A stretch of DNA of 64,000 nt from Streptomyces sp. NBC_00704 (GTDB lineage: Bacteria; Actinomycetota; Actinomycetes; Streptomycetales; Streptomycetaceae), in contig NZ_CP109000.1 in NCBI RefSeq assembly GCF_036226605.1, positions 3,096,501-3,160,500 of the forward strand, read 5' to 3'. The notes under the pieces were generated by a model that saw only the letters and a list, made by a program, of their open reading frames with translations, did not search any database and was not told the origin of the DNA. This document shows positions 52,515 to 60,410 of the stretch, piece by piece; within the stretch, counting starts at the first letter, position 1; the number at the start of each line of letters is the position of its first letter. A program made the position numbers and the translations under genes.

Positions 52515-52889
52515 GTCATGCGCTCCCTGCTGCTTGCTCGTCGGACTCGCCGGCCCTTCGGCCCCGCTCGTCCGTCCCGCCAGTGTTCCGACCACTGTAG
52601 TGCCGGGATGCGGACACCGGGCGGTCGTCGAGGTCGTCCCTCGCTCCGCGGGAAGACGCTCGGCCCGGTCTTCCCGGTTGCCCCGGCCGGACGTGACCGA
52701 TCTCAACTGATCGTCGGTGACGCACCCGGCAGGCACTTTTGCGGGCAGAGCCGACCAATCAAGATCACTTGTCCTCGGGAGAGGGGCGCGTTGTCAGTGA
52801 CAGGTGCGAGGATGCCTGGAGTACTGGCCGCTGTGCTCGTGTGGGGTGGGGGGAAGCCCGCGCCCGTGCAGAAGGGACCGCTGACGGCG
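52515..52889. other. Divergent promoter region, pkaA-like and FHA ATPase genes
   Basis: No gene is seen in these 375 bp. It should contain both divergent promoters. Open frames run through from both sides but without motifs or codon signal. Confidence 0.45.
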
Positions 52890-55800
52890 ATGCAGATCCG
52901 GCTGACCGTCGTAGACCCGACGGGCGCGCCCGCCGATTCCCGGCCCCGCGCCGCGAGCTGCGACGTGCTGGTCACGGCGCCCGCCGGCACGGCCCTGGCG
53001 GCGGTGTCGTCCGCGCTGGCCGCGGCGGTCTGCGGGGAGGGCGCCGCACCGGCCCCGTCCTCGGCTGCGGTCGTGCTCTACGCGGGCGTGGAGCGGCTCG
53101 ACGCCCAGCGCTGCACCCTGGGCGAGCCCCCGCTGACCGACGGCGCGGTGCTGTCCCTGGGTGCCCCGGCCGATCCCGAGCCGCATCCCGAGGTCGACGA
53201 CGCCCCGGCCCGGCTGCACGTGGTGGCCGGTCCCGACGCGGGCGGGGTCCATCTGCTGCACGGCGGGCAGGTCCGGGTGGGCCGCTCGGCCGACGCCGAC
53301 GTGCCGCTCGACGACCCGGACGTGTCGCGTCTGCACTGCGCGGTGACGCTGTCGCCGGAGGGCCGGGTCACGGTGGCCGACCTGGGCTCCACCAACGGCA
53401 CCACGCTGGACGGCGCGCCGGTGCGGCAGCGTCCCGTCCGCCTGGCTCCGGGGGCCCTGCTGCGCGTGGGCGAGTCGGCGCTGCGTCTGGCGCCGCCCGG
53501 CGGGCCGGGCCCCCGGGTGGCGACCACGCCGGACGGCGAGGGCCATGTCCGCGTCCCCTGCGGGGGCACGGCGGAGCAGAGCGCGCAGGGGGCGCCCGCG
53601 CGCGTGAACGGCGCGGGTACGCCGGACGGCGGCGGCGGTAGCACGGGCGGCGGCGCGGCCGCGGGCCGCCCGCAGGGCTCCTCCGGGCCCGCCTCCGGCG
53701 CCACCGGCCCGGCCGGGCCCACCTCGCACGTCCAGGGCACGGTCGACTGGAGCGGCGCTCCCGCGGCGCGGGGCGCGGTCCCCGAACCGCGTCGGCAGGG
53801 CTCCGGGGGCGCGCCCCTCGCGTCCGGCGTGGTGCCGGGCCAGGGCGCGGCCCCGCACATCGAGAGCCGCCCCGGCGGCGAGGCGCACCCGTCCGGTCCG
53901 GCCCGCCCGTCCGGGCGGGGCGCGGTCTCCCCCGGCGGAGCGTCCGAGGGGGGCGAGGCCGCGCCGGCGACCCACGGGGGCCGTGCCGGGCTCGGCTCCT
54001 TCGCCACCGGCGACGACGCCGTCCGCGGCCCGCACGGCGCACCCGACGACACGGCCGCCCACGCACGCCCCTCGTCGATGGGCGGCGACCATGACGGCGG
54101 CGCCGCCGAGCACGGCCTCGACGACGGGCCGGGCGGTTCCGGCCGCCGCAAGGGCACCCCGCTGCGCGGCACCGACGTGCCCCCGGGGCTGCGCAGGCGC
54201 GGGGGCGGCCTGTCCGCGTGGGCGCGGCGGCTGGCCGGCGGCCGCGGCCCGGCGGCCGGCCTCGCGGACGCCGGGGCCGACGAGGAGCCGCAGGCCGGAG
54301 CCGAGCCGCAGCCGGCCGCCGCGCCCACGCCCGTGGCCGCTCCCGAGACCTGGCCGGACCCGGCGGCGCTGCTGCTGACGGCGCTGGGGCCGGGCCCCCG
54401 GCTGTGGGAGCGCGGGCCCGGGCACCCGGAGGCGCTCGCGGTGCGGCTGGGCACGGCCGACCGGCCCGCGCCGGACGGCTCGGGCCTGCTGCCCGCCGTC
54501 CCGGTGACCGCGGGTCTGCGCGAGGTCGGGGCGCTCGGACTGGCCGGGCCACGGCCTCGACTGGCCGGGCTGGCGCGCGCGGTGATCGCCCAGCTCGCCG
54601 CGCTGCACTCCCCCGAGACGCTGGAGATCGTCCTGATCAGCACGGACCGCGCGCGGTCCGAGGCGGAACGCACCGCCGAGTGGTCCTGGCTGGGCTGGCT
54701 GCCCCAGTTGCGTCCCGGCCACGGCCAGGACTGCCGCCTCCTCCTCGCCTACGACCGCGACCAGGCCACGGCCCGCGCGGACGAACTGCTGCGCCGCCTG
54801 GAGGACTGCCTGTCCGACAGCCCGGCCGGCGACGTTCCGGCGCCTGCGCTGAGCGGCGCCGCCCGCCGCCCCTCCTGGGCCCTGGCGGACGACTCGGCCG
54901 ACGGCGCCTTCCCCGGCCCGTACACGGTGGTCGTCGTGGACGGCGACCCGGGCGGCGCGGATCTGCGCGAGGCGGTGGCACGGCTCGCGGTGGCCGGTCC
55001 GCGCGCCGGCGTCCACGTCGTCTGCCTGGCGGAGACGCCCGCCGCCTCCCCCTCCTCCCCGGTGTCGCAGACGTACGAGGCGGCCTGCGCGGCGGCGCCC
55101 ACGTTCCGCGCGTGCGGGGCGGTCGCCCTGCTCAGCGGTGACGTGGCGACGGCGCTGCGGCTGTTGCGGGTGGCACCTGCCGGGGCGCGGACGGAGCGGC
55201 CCGGCCCGGTGGGCCCCGGCACGGTCGGCGCGGTGGACGCCGTCTCCCTCGCCTGGGCCGAACGCTTCGCGCGGGCCCTCGCGCCGCTGCGTCCGGACGG
55301 CGCGGGCGGCGACGTCGAGCGGCACCCCCGGGTGTCGGCGCCGCTGCCCCCGTCCGCCCGCCTGCTCGACGAACTGGGTCTCGCCCGGGCCACCCCCGCC
55401 TCCCTGATGGCCCGTTGGGCGGACGCGGCCGACGACGCCGACGCGCTCGGCGGCAGGGCGTGGGCCGTGCTGGGCGCCGGGCCGCGCGGCCCGGTGGGCG
55501 TGGATCTGGCGGCCGAGGGCCCTCATCTGCTGGTCGAGGGACCGGCCGGCAGTGGGCGCACGGAGCTGCTGCGGGCCGTCGTCGCCTCGCTGGCCGCCGC
55601 CGAGCGGCCGGAACGGCTGAGCGTCATCCTGCTGGACGGCCGCGACACCGTCGGCAAGGGCGGCGGCACTCCCGGCGACGGACTGCGGGTCTGCACGGAC
55701 CTGCCGCACGTCACCGCCCATCTCACCGCCAACGACCCGGTCCGCATGCGGGAGTTCGCGCAGTCGCTGAGCGCCGAGCTGAAGCGGCGGGCCGAGTTGC

Positions 55801-56522
55801 TGGGCCGCTCCGACTTCGCGGAGTGGCACACGCACCGCGCGGTCTCCGGCCGCATCGTGCCGCAGCGCACCGCCAAGCCCCAGCGCGCCGCGAGTGCGCC
55901 GCACGCCCCGGCCGCGGGCGCGGTCGGCGGCGCCGCCGACCTCGACGCCCCGCCGAGCTCCACCCTGAGGCTGCGTCCGGGGGCGGCGGCCCGTCAGCAG
56001 CAGGCCGAGGCCACGCCCCCGCTGCCCCGTCTGGTCGTGGTGGTCGACGATCTGGACGCGCTGGTCTCCCCCGCCCTCGGCTCGCCGGGCAGGCCCGCGG
56101 CCGGTTCGGTGATGCGCGCGCTGGAGGCGGTGGCCCGCGAGGGCGAGCGGCTCGGCGTGCACCTGGTCGCGGCGAGCGGCCCCGGGGGGCGTGCGGCGGA
56201 GTCGGAGCCGGCCCGCCGCTCCACCGTCCGGATCACGCTGGAGGCTCCCGCGTCCGGCCCGGACGCGCCCGCGCCGGGCCGTGGCCGCCTCAGGGGCGCG
56301 GACGGCCGGCTCACCCCGTTCCAGGGCGGTCGCGTCACGGGCCGCATCCCCCGCACGGCGACCCTGCGTCCCACGGTGGTCCCCCTGGAGTGGGCCCGGA
56401 TGGGCGACCCGCCGGCCCGCAGACCGGTACGGGAACTGGGCAACGGGCCCACCGACCTGGCGCTGCTGGCCAGTGCCCTGGAGCGGGCGGCACGCCACCC
56501 CAGCCCGTCCGGCGTCCACTGA
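52890..56522 (+). CDS. FHA-domain FtsK/EssC-like ATPase
   Basis: A 1210-residue protein. An N-terminal part like EssC/FtsK leaders (MQIRLTVVDPTG...) precedes an FHA domain at about 110-200 with VRVGRSADADVPLDDPDVSR, LHC and LGSTNGTTLDG, a phosphothreonine reader. A low-complexity region (about 215-480) follows. The C-terminal half resembles FtsK/SpoIIIE ATPase domains, with VEGPAGSGRTELLRAVVASL and Walker B LVVVVDDLDAL. The Walker A Lys is Arg. Type VII secretion motors have this plan, but no ESX substrates or Ecc partners are nearby. The start at 52890 is chosen by homology; GTG codons upstream are possible. Confidence 0.8.
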   Translation: MQIRLTVVDPTGAPADSRPRAASCDVLVTAPAGTALAAVSSALAAAVCGEGAAPAPSSAAVVLYAGVERLDAQRCTLGEPPLTDGAVLSLGAPADPEPHPEVDDAPARLHVVAGPDAGGVHLLHGGQVRVGRSADADVPLDDPDVSRLHCAVTLSPEGRVTVADLGSTNGTTLDGAPVRQRPVRLAPGALLRVGESALRLAPPGGPGPRVATTPDGEGHVRVPCGGTAEQSAQGAPARVNGAGTPDGGGGSTGGGAAAGRPQGSSGPASGATGPAGPTSHVQGTVDWSGAPAARGAVPEPRRQGSGGAPLASGVVPGQGAAPHIESRPGGEAHPSGPARPSGRGAVSPGGASEGGEAAPATHGGRAGLGSFATGDDAVRGPHGAPDDTAAHARPSSMGGDHDGGAAEHGLDDGPGGSGRRKGTPLRGTDVPPGLRRRGGGLSAWARRLAGGRGPAAGLADAGADEEPQAGAEPQPAAAPTPVAAPETWPDPAALLLTALGPGPRLWERGPGHPEALAVRLGTADRPAPDGSGLLPAVPVTAGLREVGALGLAGPRPRLAGLARAVIAQLAALHSPETLEIVLISTDRARSEAERTAEWSWLGWLPQLRPGHGQDCRLLLAYDRDQATARADELLRRLEDCLSDSPAGDVPAPALSGAARRPSWALADDSADGAFPGPYTVVVVDGDPGGADLREAVARLAVAGPRAGVHVVCLAETPAASPSSPVSQTYEAACAAAPTFRACGAVALLSGDVATALRLLRVAPAGARTERPGPVGPGTVGAVDAVSLAWAERFARALAPLRPDGAGGDVERHPRVSAPLPPSARLLDELGLARATPASLMARWADAADDADALGGRAWAVLGAGPRGPVGVDLAAEGPHLLVEGPAGSGRTELLRAVVASLAAAERPERLSVILLDGRDTVGKGGGTPGDGLRVCTDLPHVTAHLTANDPVRMREFAQSLSAELKRRAELLGRSDFAEWHTHRAVSGRIVPQRTAKPQRAASAPHAPAAGAVGGAADLDAPPSSTLRLRPGAAARQQQAEATPPLPRLVVVVDDLDALVSPALGSPGRPAAGSVMRALEAVAREGERLGVHLVAASGPGGRAAESEPARRSTVRITLEAPASGPDAPAPGRGRLRGADGRLTPFQGGRVTGRIPRTATLRPTVVPLEWARMGDPPARRPVRELGNGPTDLALLASALERAARHPSPSGVH

Positions 56523-56601
56523 GCGGGACGCCCCGGCGCCGATCACGACGCGGTCACGATCCCCCGCTTGACAGGGCGGGCGCTCTTGCCGACCCCGGTC
56601 A

Positions 56602-56617
56602 CCCGGCGTAGACCAGT
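56602..56617. promoter_or_regulatory. DasR-like operator (dre) candidate
   Basis: CCCGGCGTAGACCAGT matches a palindromic dre form, ACTGGTCTAGACCAGT, at 12 of 16 positions; the right half is perfect and the left half weak. It lies 51 bp upstream of the sugar-binding lipoprotein start. A TTGACA box sits at 56568. Confidence 0.35.
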
Positions 56618-56667
56618 GCCACGGGACAGCGCTCAACGTTCGACGAGGAACGAAGAACGGGGCAGTG

Positions 56668-58050
56668 ATGCGCAGCACGAGCAGCACCATCCGCACACGC
56701 GGGACCGTGAAAGCGGCCGCCACGGTCCTGGCGGGAGCCCTCGCGCTCTCGCTCACGGCGTGCGGCGGCGACGACGACAAGAGCAACGGCACCGACGGCG
56801 GCACGGGGACCAAGGACTCCGGCAGCACGCTCTCCCTGCCCAAGCTGGACGGCACCACGCTGGAGGTGGCCGCGGTCTGGACGGGCACGGAGCAGGCGAA
56901 CTTCAAGAAGGTGCTCGCCGAGTTCGAGAAGCGCACCGGCGCGAAGATCACCTTCGTGCCCGCGCAGGACCCGATCATCAACTTCCTGGGCTCGAAGATC
57001 GCGGGCGGTTCGCCGCCGGACGTGGCCATGCTGCCGCAGCCCGGCGCCATCAAGCAGGCCGCCGACAAGGGCTGGGCCAAACCGCTGGGGGCCGAGGCCC
57101 AGGCACAGCTCGCCAAGAACTACTCGCAGGGCTGGCAGGACATCGGCAAGGTCGGCGGCAAGCAGTACGGCGTCTACTACAAGGCGGCCAACAAGTCGCT
57201 GATCTGGTACAACGCCAAGGTCTTCGAGAACGCGGGCGCGTCCGAGCCCAAGACGTGGAAGGACCTGCTGACCACCGCGCAGACGGTGTACGACTCCGGC
57301 GTCACCCCGTTCTCGGTCGGCGGCGCCGACGGCTGGACGCTCACCGACTGGTTCGAGAACGTCTACCTCTCCCAGGCGGGCCCGGAGAAGTACGACCAGC
57401 TGGCCCAGCACAAGATCAAGTGGACGGACCCCTCCGTCAAGGAGGCGCTGACCACGCTCGCCCAGGTCTGGGGGAAGAAGGACTGGATCGCGGGCGGCGC
57501 GAGCGGCGCGCTGCAGACCGAGTTCCCCGCCTCGGTGACCCAGACGTTCACCGGCGGCGACCAGCCGAAGGCGGCCATGGTCTACGAGGGCGACTTCGTG
57601 CAGGTCAACATCGCCGACACCAAGTCCAAGGTGGGCACGGACGCCAAGGTGTTCCCGTTCCCGACGGTCGGCGCCACCGCGCCGGTGGTCTCGGGCGGCG
57701 ACGCGGCCGTCGTCCTGAAGGACTCCAAGGGAGCGCAGGCGCTGGCCACGTTCCTGGCCTCGCCGGACGCGGCGCAGATCCAGGCCAAGCTGGGCGGCTA
57801 CCTCTCGCCGAACAAGAACGTCGACGTCTCCGTGTACCCCAACGACGTCCAGCGCACGATCGCCAAGGCGCTGGTCGCGGCCGGCGACGACTTCCGCTTC
57901 GACATGTCCGACCAGGCGCCGCAGGCGTTCGGCGGCACGCCCGGCAAGGGCGAGTGGAAGGACCTGCAGGACTTCCTGAAGAACCCGTCGGACGTGGCCG
58001 GCATCCAGGCGAAACTGGAGTCGGACGCGGCGGCCGCGTACGGGAACTGA
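56668..58050 (+). CDS. Sugar ABC transporter substrate-binding lipoprotein
   Basis: A 460-residue family 1 solute-binding protein. The signal peptide ends at the lipobox ALSLTACGGD, so Cys is lipidated. Typical features are FKKVLAEFEKRTGAKITFVP, GGSPPDVAMLPQPG, QYGVYYKAANKSLIWYN and AAMVYEGDFVQ. It captures an oligosaccharide or monosaccharide outside the membrane. The start is ATG 56668; a GTG at 56665 is adjacent. The two permease genes follow at 7 nt and by overlap. No ATPase is encoded here; a shared MsiK-type ATPase is expected for such Streptomyces systems. Confidence 0.93.
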   Translation: MRSTSSTIRTRGTVKAAATVLAGALALSLTACGGDDDKSNGTDGGTGTKDSGSTLSLPKLDGTTLEVAAVWTGTEQANFKKVLAEFEKRTGAKITFVPAQDPIINFLGSKIAGGSPPDVAMLPQPGAIKQAADKGWAKPLGAEAQAQLAKNYSQGWQDIGKVGGKQYGVYYKAANKSLIWYNAKVFENAGASEPKTWKDLLTTAQTVYDSGVTPFSVGGADGWTLTDWFENVYLSQAGPEKYDQLAQHKIKWTDPSVKEALTTLAQVWGKKDWIAGGASGALQTEFPASVTQTFTGGDQPKAAMVYEGDFVQVNIADTKSKVGTDAKVFPFPTVGATAPVVSGGDAAVVLKDSKGAQALATFLASPDAAQIQAKLGGYLSPNKNVDVSVYPNDVQRTIAKALVAAGDDFRFDMSDQAPQAFGGTPGKGEWKDLQDFLKNPSDVAGIQAKLESDAAAAYGN

Positions 58051-58057
58051 CGCGGCG

Positions 58058-59401
58058 ATGACGACGCCCAAGGCGGCGGGGGCTCCCGGGGCCCCCGCCC
58101 CGCCTCGCACGCGCAAGAGCGTGACCGGCACGCGCAAGACCGTGGCAGCGCTGTTCCTGCTGCCGGCCCTGGTGCTGCTCGGCGCGCTCGTGGTCTACCC
58201 CATCGGGTACTCGGTCGTCCGCAGCTTCTACGACCAGTCCGGCGACGGTTTCGCCGGCGTCGACAACTACAGGGCGCTCTTCACGGACGACGGCATCCGC
58301 ACCGCCCTGAAGAACAACGTGATCTGGGTGGTGTTCGCGCCGACGGTCGCGACCGCGCTCGGTCTGATCTTCGCGGTGCTCACCGAACGGGTGCGCTGGG
58401 GCACCGCGTTCAAGCTGGTCGTCTTCATGCCGATGGCGATCTCCATGCTCGCCGCCGGCATCATCTTCCGGCTGGTCTACGACCAGGACCCGGACAAGGG
58501 CGTCGCCAACGCGGTCTGGGTGGGCGTGCACGACACGTTCGCCGAGGCGTCGGCGTTCCCCAAGGCCCACCCGGGCCGCGACTCCCCGCTCACGGCCGAC
58601 GGCGGCGGCTTCATCACCAAGGCACCCGTCCGGGCCGGCGTCCCGGTCTCCCTGCCCCTGGTCGGCGTGCCCCCGGACCAGATGCCCGACGGCGCGGACA
58701 AGGCCGTGAAGGCACGGCCCGAGCAGGGCGCGGTCACCGGCACCGCCTGGCAGGACTTCACCCGCGGCAAGGGCGTCGGCGCCCTCGGGGTGCCCGATCC
58801 GTCCGAACTGGGCTACGCCGGCATGCGGATCGAGGCGGTGAAGGACGGCAAGGTCGTGGCGTCGGCGAAGGCCGCCGACGACGGCACCTTCTCACTGCCC
58901 GCCGAGGCGGACGGGGCGCGACTGAGGCTGCCCGCCGCCAACTTCACGGAGGCGTACAACGGCCTGGACTGGCTGGGCCCGTCGCTGGTCACCCCGGCGA
59001 TCATCGGCTCCTACATCTGGATGTGGGCCGGGTTCGCGATGGTGCTGATCGCGGCCGGCCTGGCGGGCGTGCCCCGTGAGCTGCTGGAGGCCGCTCGCGT
59101 CGACGGCGCCACCGAGTGGCAGGTGTTCCGCAGGGTCACCGTCCCGCTGCTCGCGCCCGTCCTCGCGGTGGTCGCCGTCACGCTGATGATCAACGTGCTG
59201 AAGGTGTTCGACCTGGTGTTCATCATCGCGCCGGGCTCCTCGCAGGACGACGCCAACGTGCTCGCCCTGGAGCTGTACCGCAAGGGCTTCTCCGAGGACC
59301 AGCCGGGCATCGCCAGCGCCATCGCGGTGTTCCTGCTGCTCCTGGTGATCCCGGTGATGTGGTTCAACGTGCGCAGGCTGCGGCGGGAGGTGCGGCGGTG
59401 A
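58058..59401 (+). CDS. Sugar ABC permease (MalF-type) with extracellular domain insertion
   Basis: A 447-residue permease, about 140 residues longer than usual. The first four TMs (VAALFLLPALVLLGALVVYP and on) are followed at about residues 150-300 by an inserted extracytoplasmic region. It ends in a beta-rich stretch, YAGMRIEAVKDGKVVASAK...DGTFSLPAEADG, like a carboxypeptidase-regulatory/Big-type module. The last TMs and the EAA loop (ELLEAARVDGATEWQVFRRV) follow. It forms a heterodimer with the next permease, whose start overlaps its stop (GTGA). Confidence 0.9.
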   Translation: MTTPKAAGAPGAPAPPRTRKSVTGTRKTVAALFLLPALVLLGALVVYPIGYSVVRSFYDQSGDGFAGVDNYRALFTDDGIRTALKNNVIWVVFAPTVATALGLIFAVLTERVRWGTAFKLVVFMPMAISMLAAGIIFRLVYDQDPDKGVANAVWVGVHDTFAEASAFPKAHPGRDSPLTADGGGFITKAPVRAGVPVSLPLVGVPPDQMPDGADKAVKARPEQGAVTGTAWQDFTRGKGVGALGVPDPSELGYAGMRIEAVKDGKVVASAKAADDGTFSLPAEADGARLRLPAANFTEAYNGLDWLGPSLVTPAIIGSYIWMWAGFAMVLIAAGLAGVPRELLEAARVDGATEWQVFRRVTVPLLAPVLAVVAVTLMINVLKVFDLVFIIAPGSSQDDANVLALELYRKGFSEDQPGIASAIAVFLLLLVIPVMWFNVRRLRREVRR

Positions 59402-60249
59402 CCGGGCGACTCGAATGGGTCATGAACAAGCTCAACGGGGGGCTGGTCCGCGCCTTCCTGATCGTCGTCGGCCTGTTCTGGCTGGTGCCGACCGTCGGGC
59501 TGCTGATCTCCTCGCTGCGCGCTCCCGAGGACATGAGCGCGAGCGGCTGGTGGGAGGTGTTCTCCAAGCCCTCCCAACTCACGTTCGACAGCTACCAGAA
59601 GCTGCTGGAGAACGGCGACATCACCGGTTCGCTGGTCAACACCGTGCTCATCACGGTGCCGGCGACGGTGCTGGTCGTGGTCATCGGCTCGCTCGCGGGC
59701 TACGCGTTCGCGTGGATGGAGTTCCCGGGGCGGGACTGGTGGTTCCTGGCCGTCGTCGGGCTGCTGGTCGTGCCCGTGCAGGTGGCGCTCATCCCGATCG
59801 CCGAACTGTTCGGCAAGATCGGCCTGTTCGGGAACATCCTGGGCGTCATCCTGTTCCACGTCGGGTTCGGACTGCCGTTCGCGGTGTTCCTGCTGCGCAA
59901 CTTCTTCGCGGAGATCCCCCGCGAGCTGCTGGAGGCGGCGCGGCTGGACGGGGCGGGCGAACTGCGGCTGTTCGCGCGGGTCGTGATGCCGCTGGGCGGT
60001 CCGGCGATCGCGTCGCTGGGCATCTTCCAGTTCCTGTGGGTGTGGAACGACATGCTGGTCGCGCTGGTGTTCACCAACGCCGACAGCCAGCCGATCACGG
60101 TCGCCCTCCAGACGCAGGTGAGGCAGTTCGGCAACAACATCGACGTGCTGGCGCCCGGCGCGTTCATCTCGATGGTGGTCCCGCTGGCCGTGTTCTTCGC
60201 GTTCCAGCGGCAGTTCGTGTCCGGCGTGATGGCGGGCGCCGTCAAGTAG
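59398..60249 (+). CDS. Sugar ABC permease (MalG-type)
   Basis: A 283-residue permease with about six TMs. The EAA loop reads ELLEAARLDGAGELRLFARV and the C-terminus AVFFAFQRQFVSGVMAGAVK is a classic MalG/LacG ending. The GTG start overlaps the upstream permease stop. With the preceding permease it forms the channel of a carbohydrate importer. The operon ends here at a strong hairpin. Confidence 0.93.
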   Translation: MTGRLEWVMNKLNGGLVRAFLIVVGLFWLVPTVGLLISSLRAPEDMSASGWWEVFSKPSQLTFDSYQKLLENGDITGSLVNTVLITVPATVLVVVIGSLAGYAFAWMEFPGRDWWFLAVVGLLVVPVQVALIPIAELFGKIGLFGNILGVILFHVGFGLPFAVFLLRNFFAEIPRELLEAARLDGAGELRLFARVVMPLGGPAIASLGIFQFLWVWNDMLVALVFTNADSQPITVALQTQVRQFGNNIDVLAPGAFISMVVPLAVFFAFQRQFVSGVMAGAVK

Positions 60250-60270
60250 CCGACAAGGCACCGGAGAAGG

Positions 60271-60298
60271 GGGGTGGGCCGGGTCGCCGGCCCGCCCC
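60271..60298 (+). terminator. Terminator of sugar ABC operon
   Basis: GGGGTGGGCCGG and CCGGCCCGCCCC pair (one T-G wobble) around a GTCG loop, 21 nt after the permease stop. Confidence 0.8.
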
Positions 60299-60410
60299 CG
60301 TCCGTTCGTCCGGAGTCCCCCGTATGCCGCGCGAACCGTAACCAAGTCACTCCATCGGCCGTTTCCGGGCAAGGCCCTGTCTTCAGCCCGCACCGACCCA
60401 TGGATGTGCT

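Noticed and set aside
50169..52889. Upstream extension of the FHA ATPase frame on the plus strand
   Set aside because: It runs antisense through both kinase genes; homology-like sequence begins only at about 52890.
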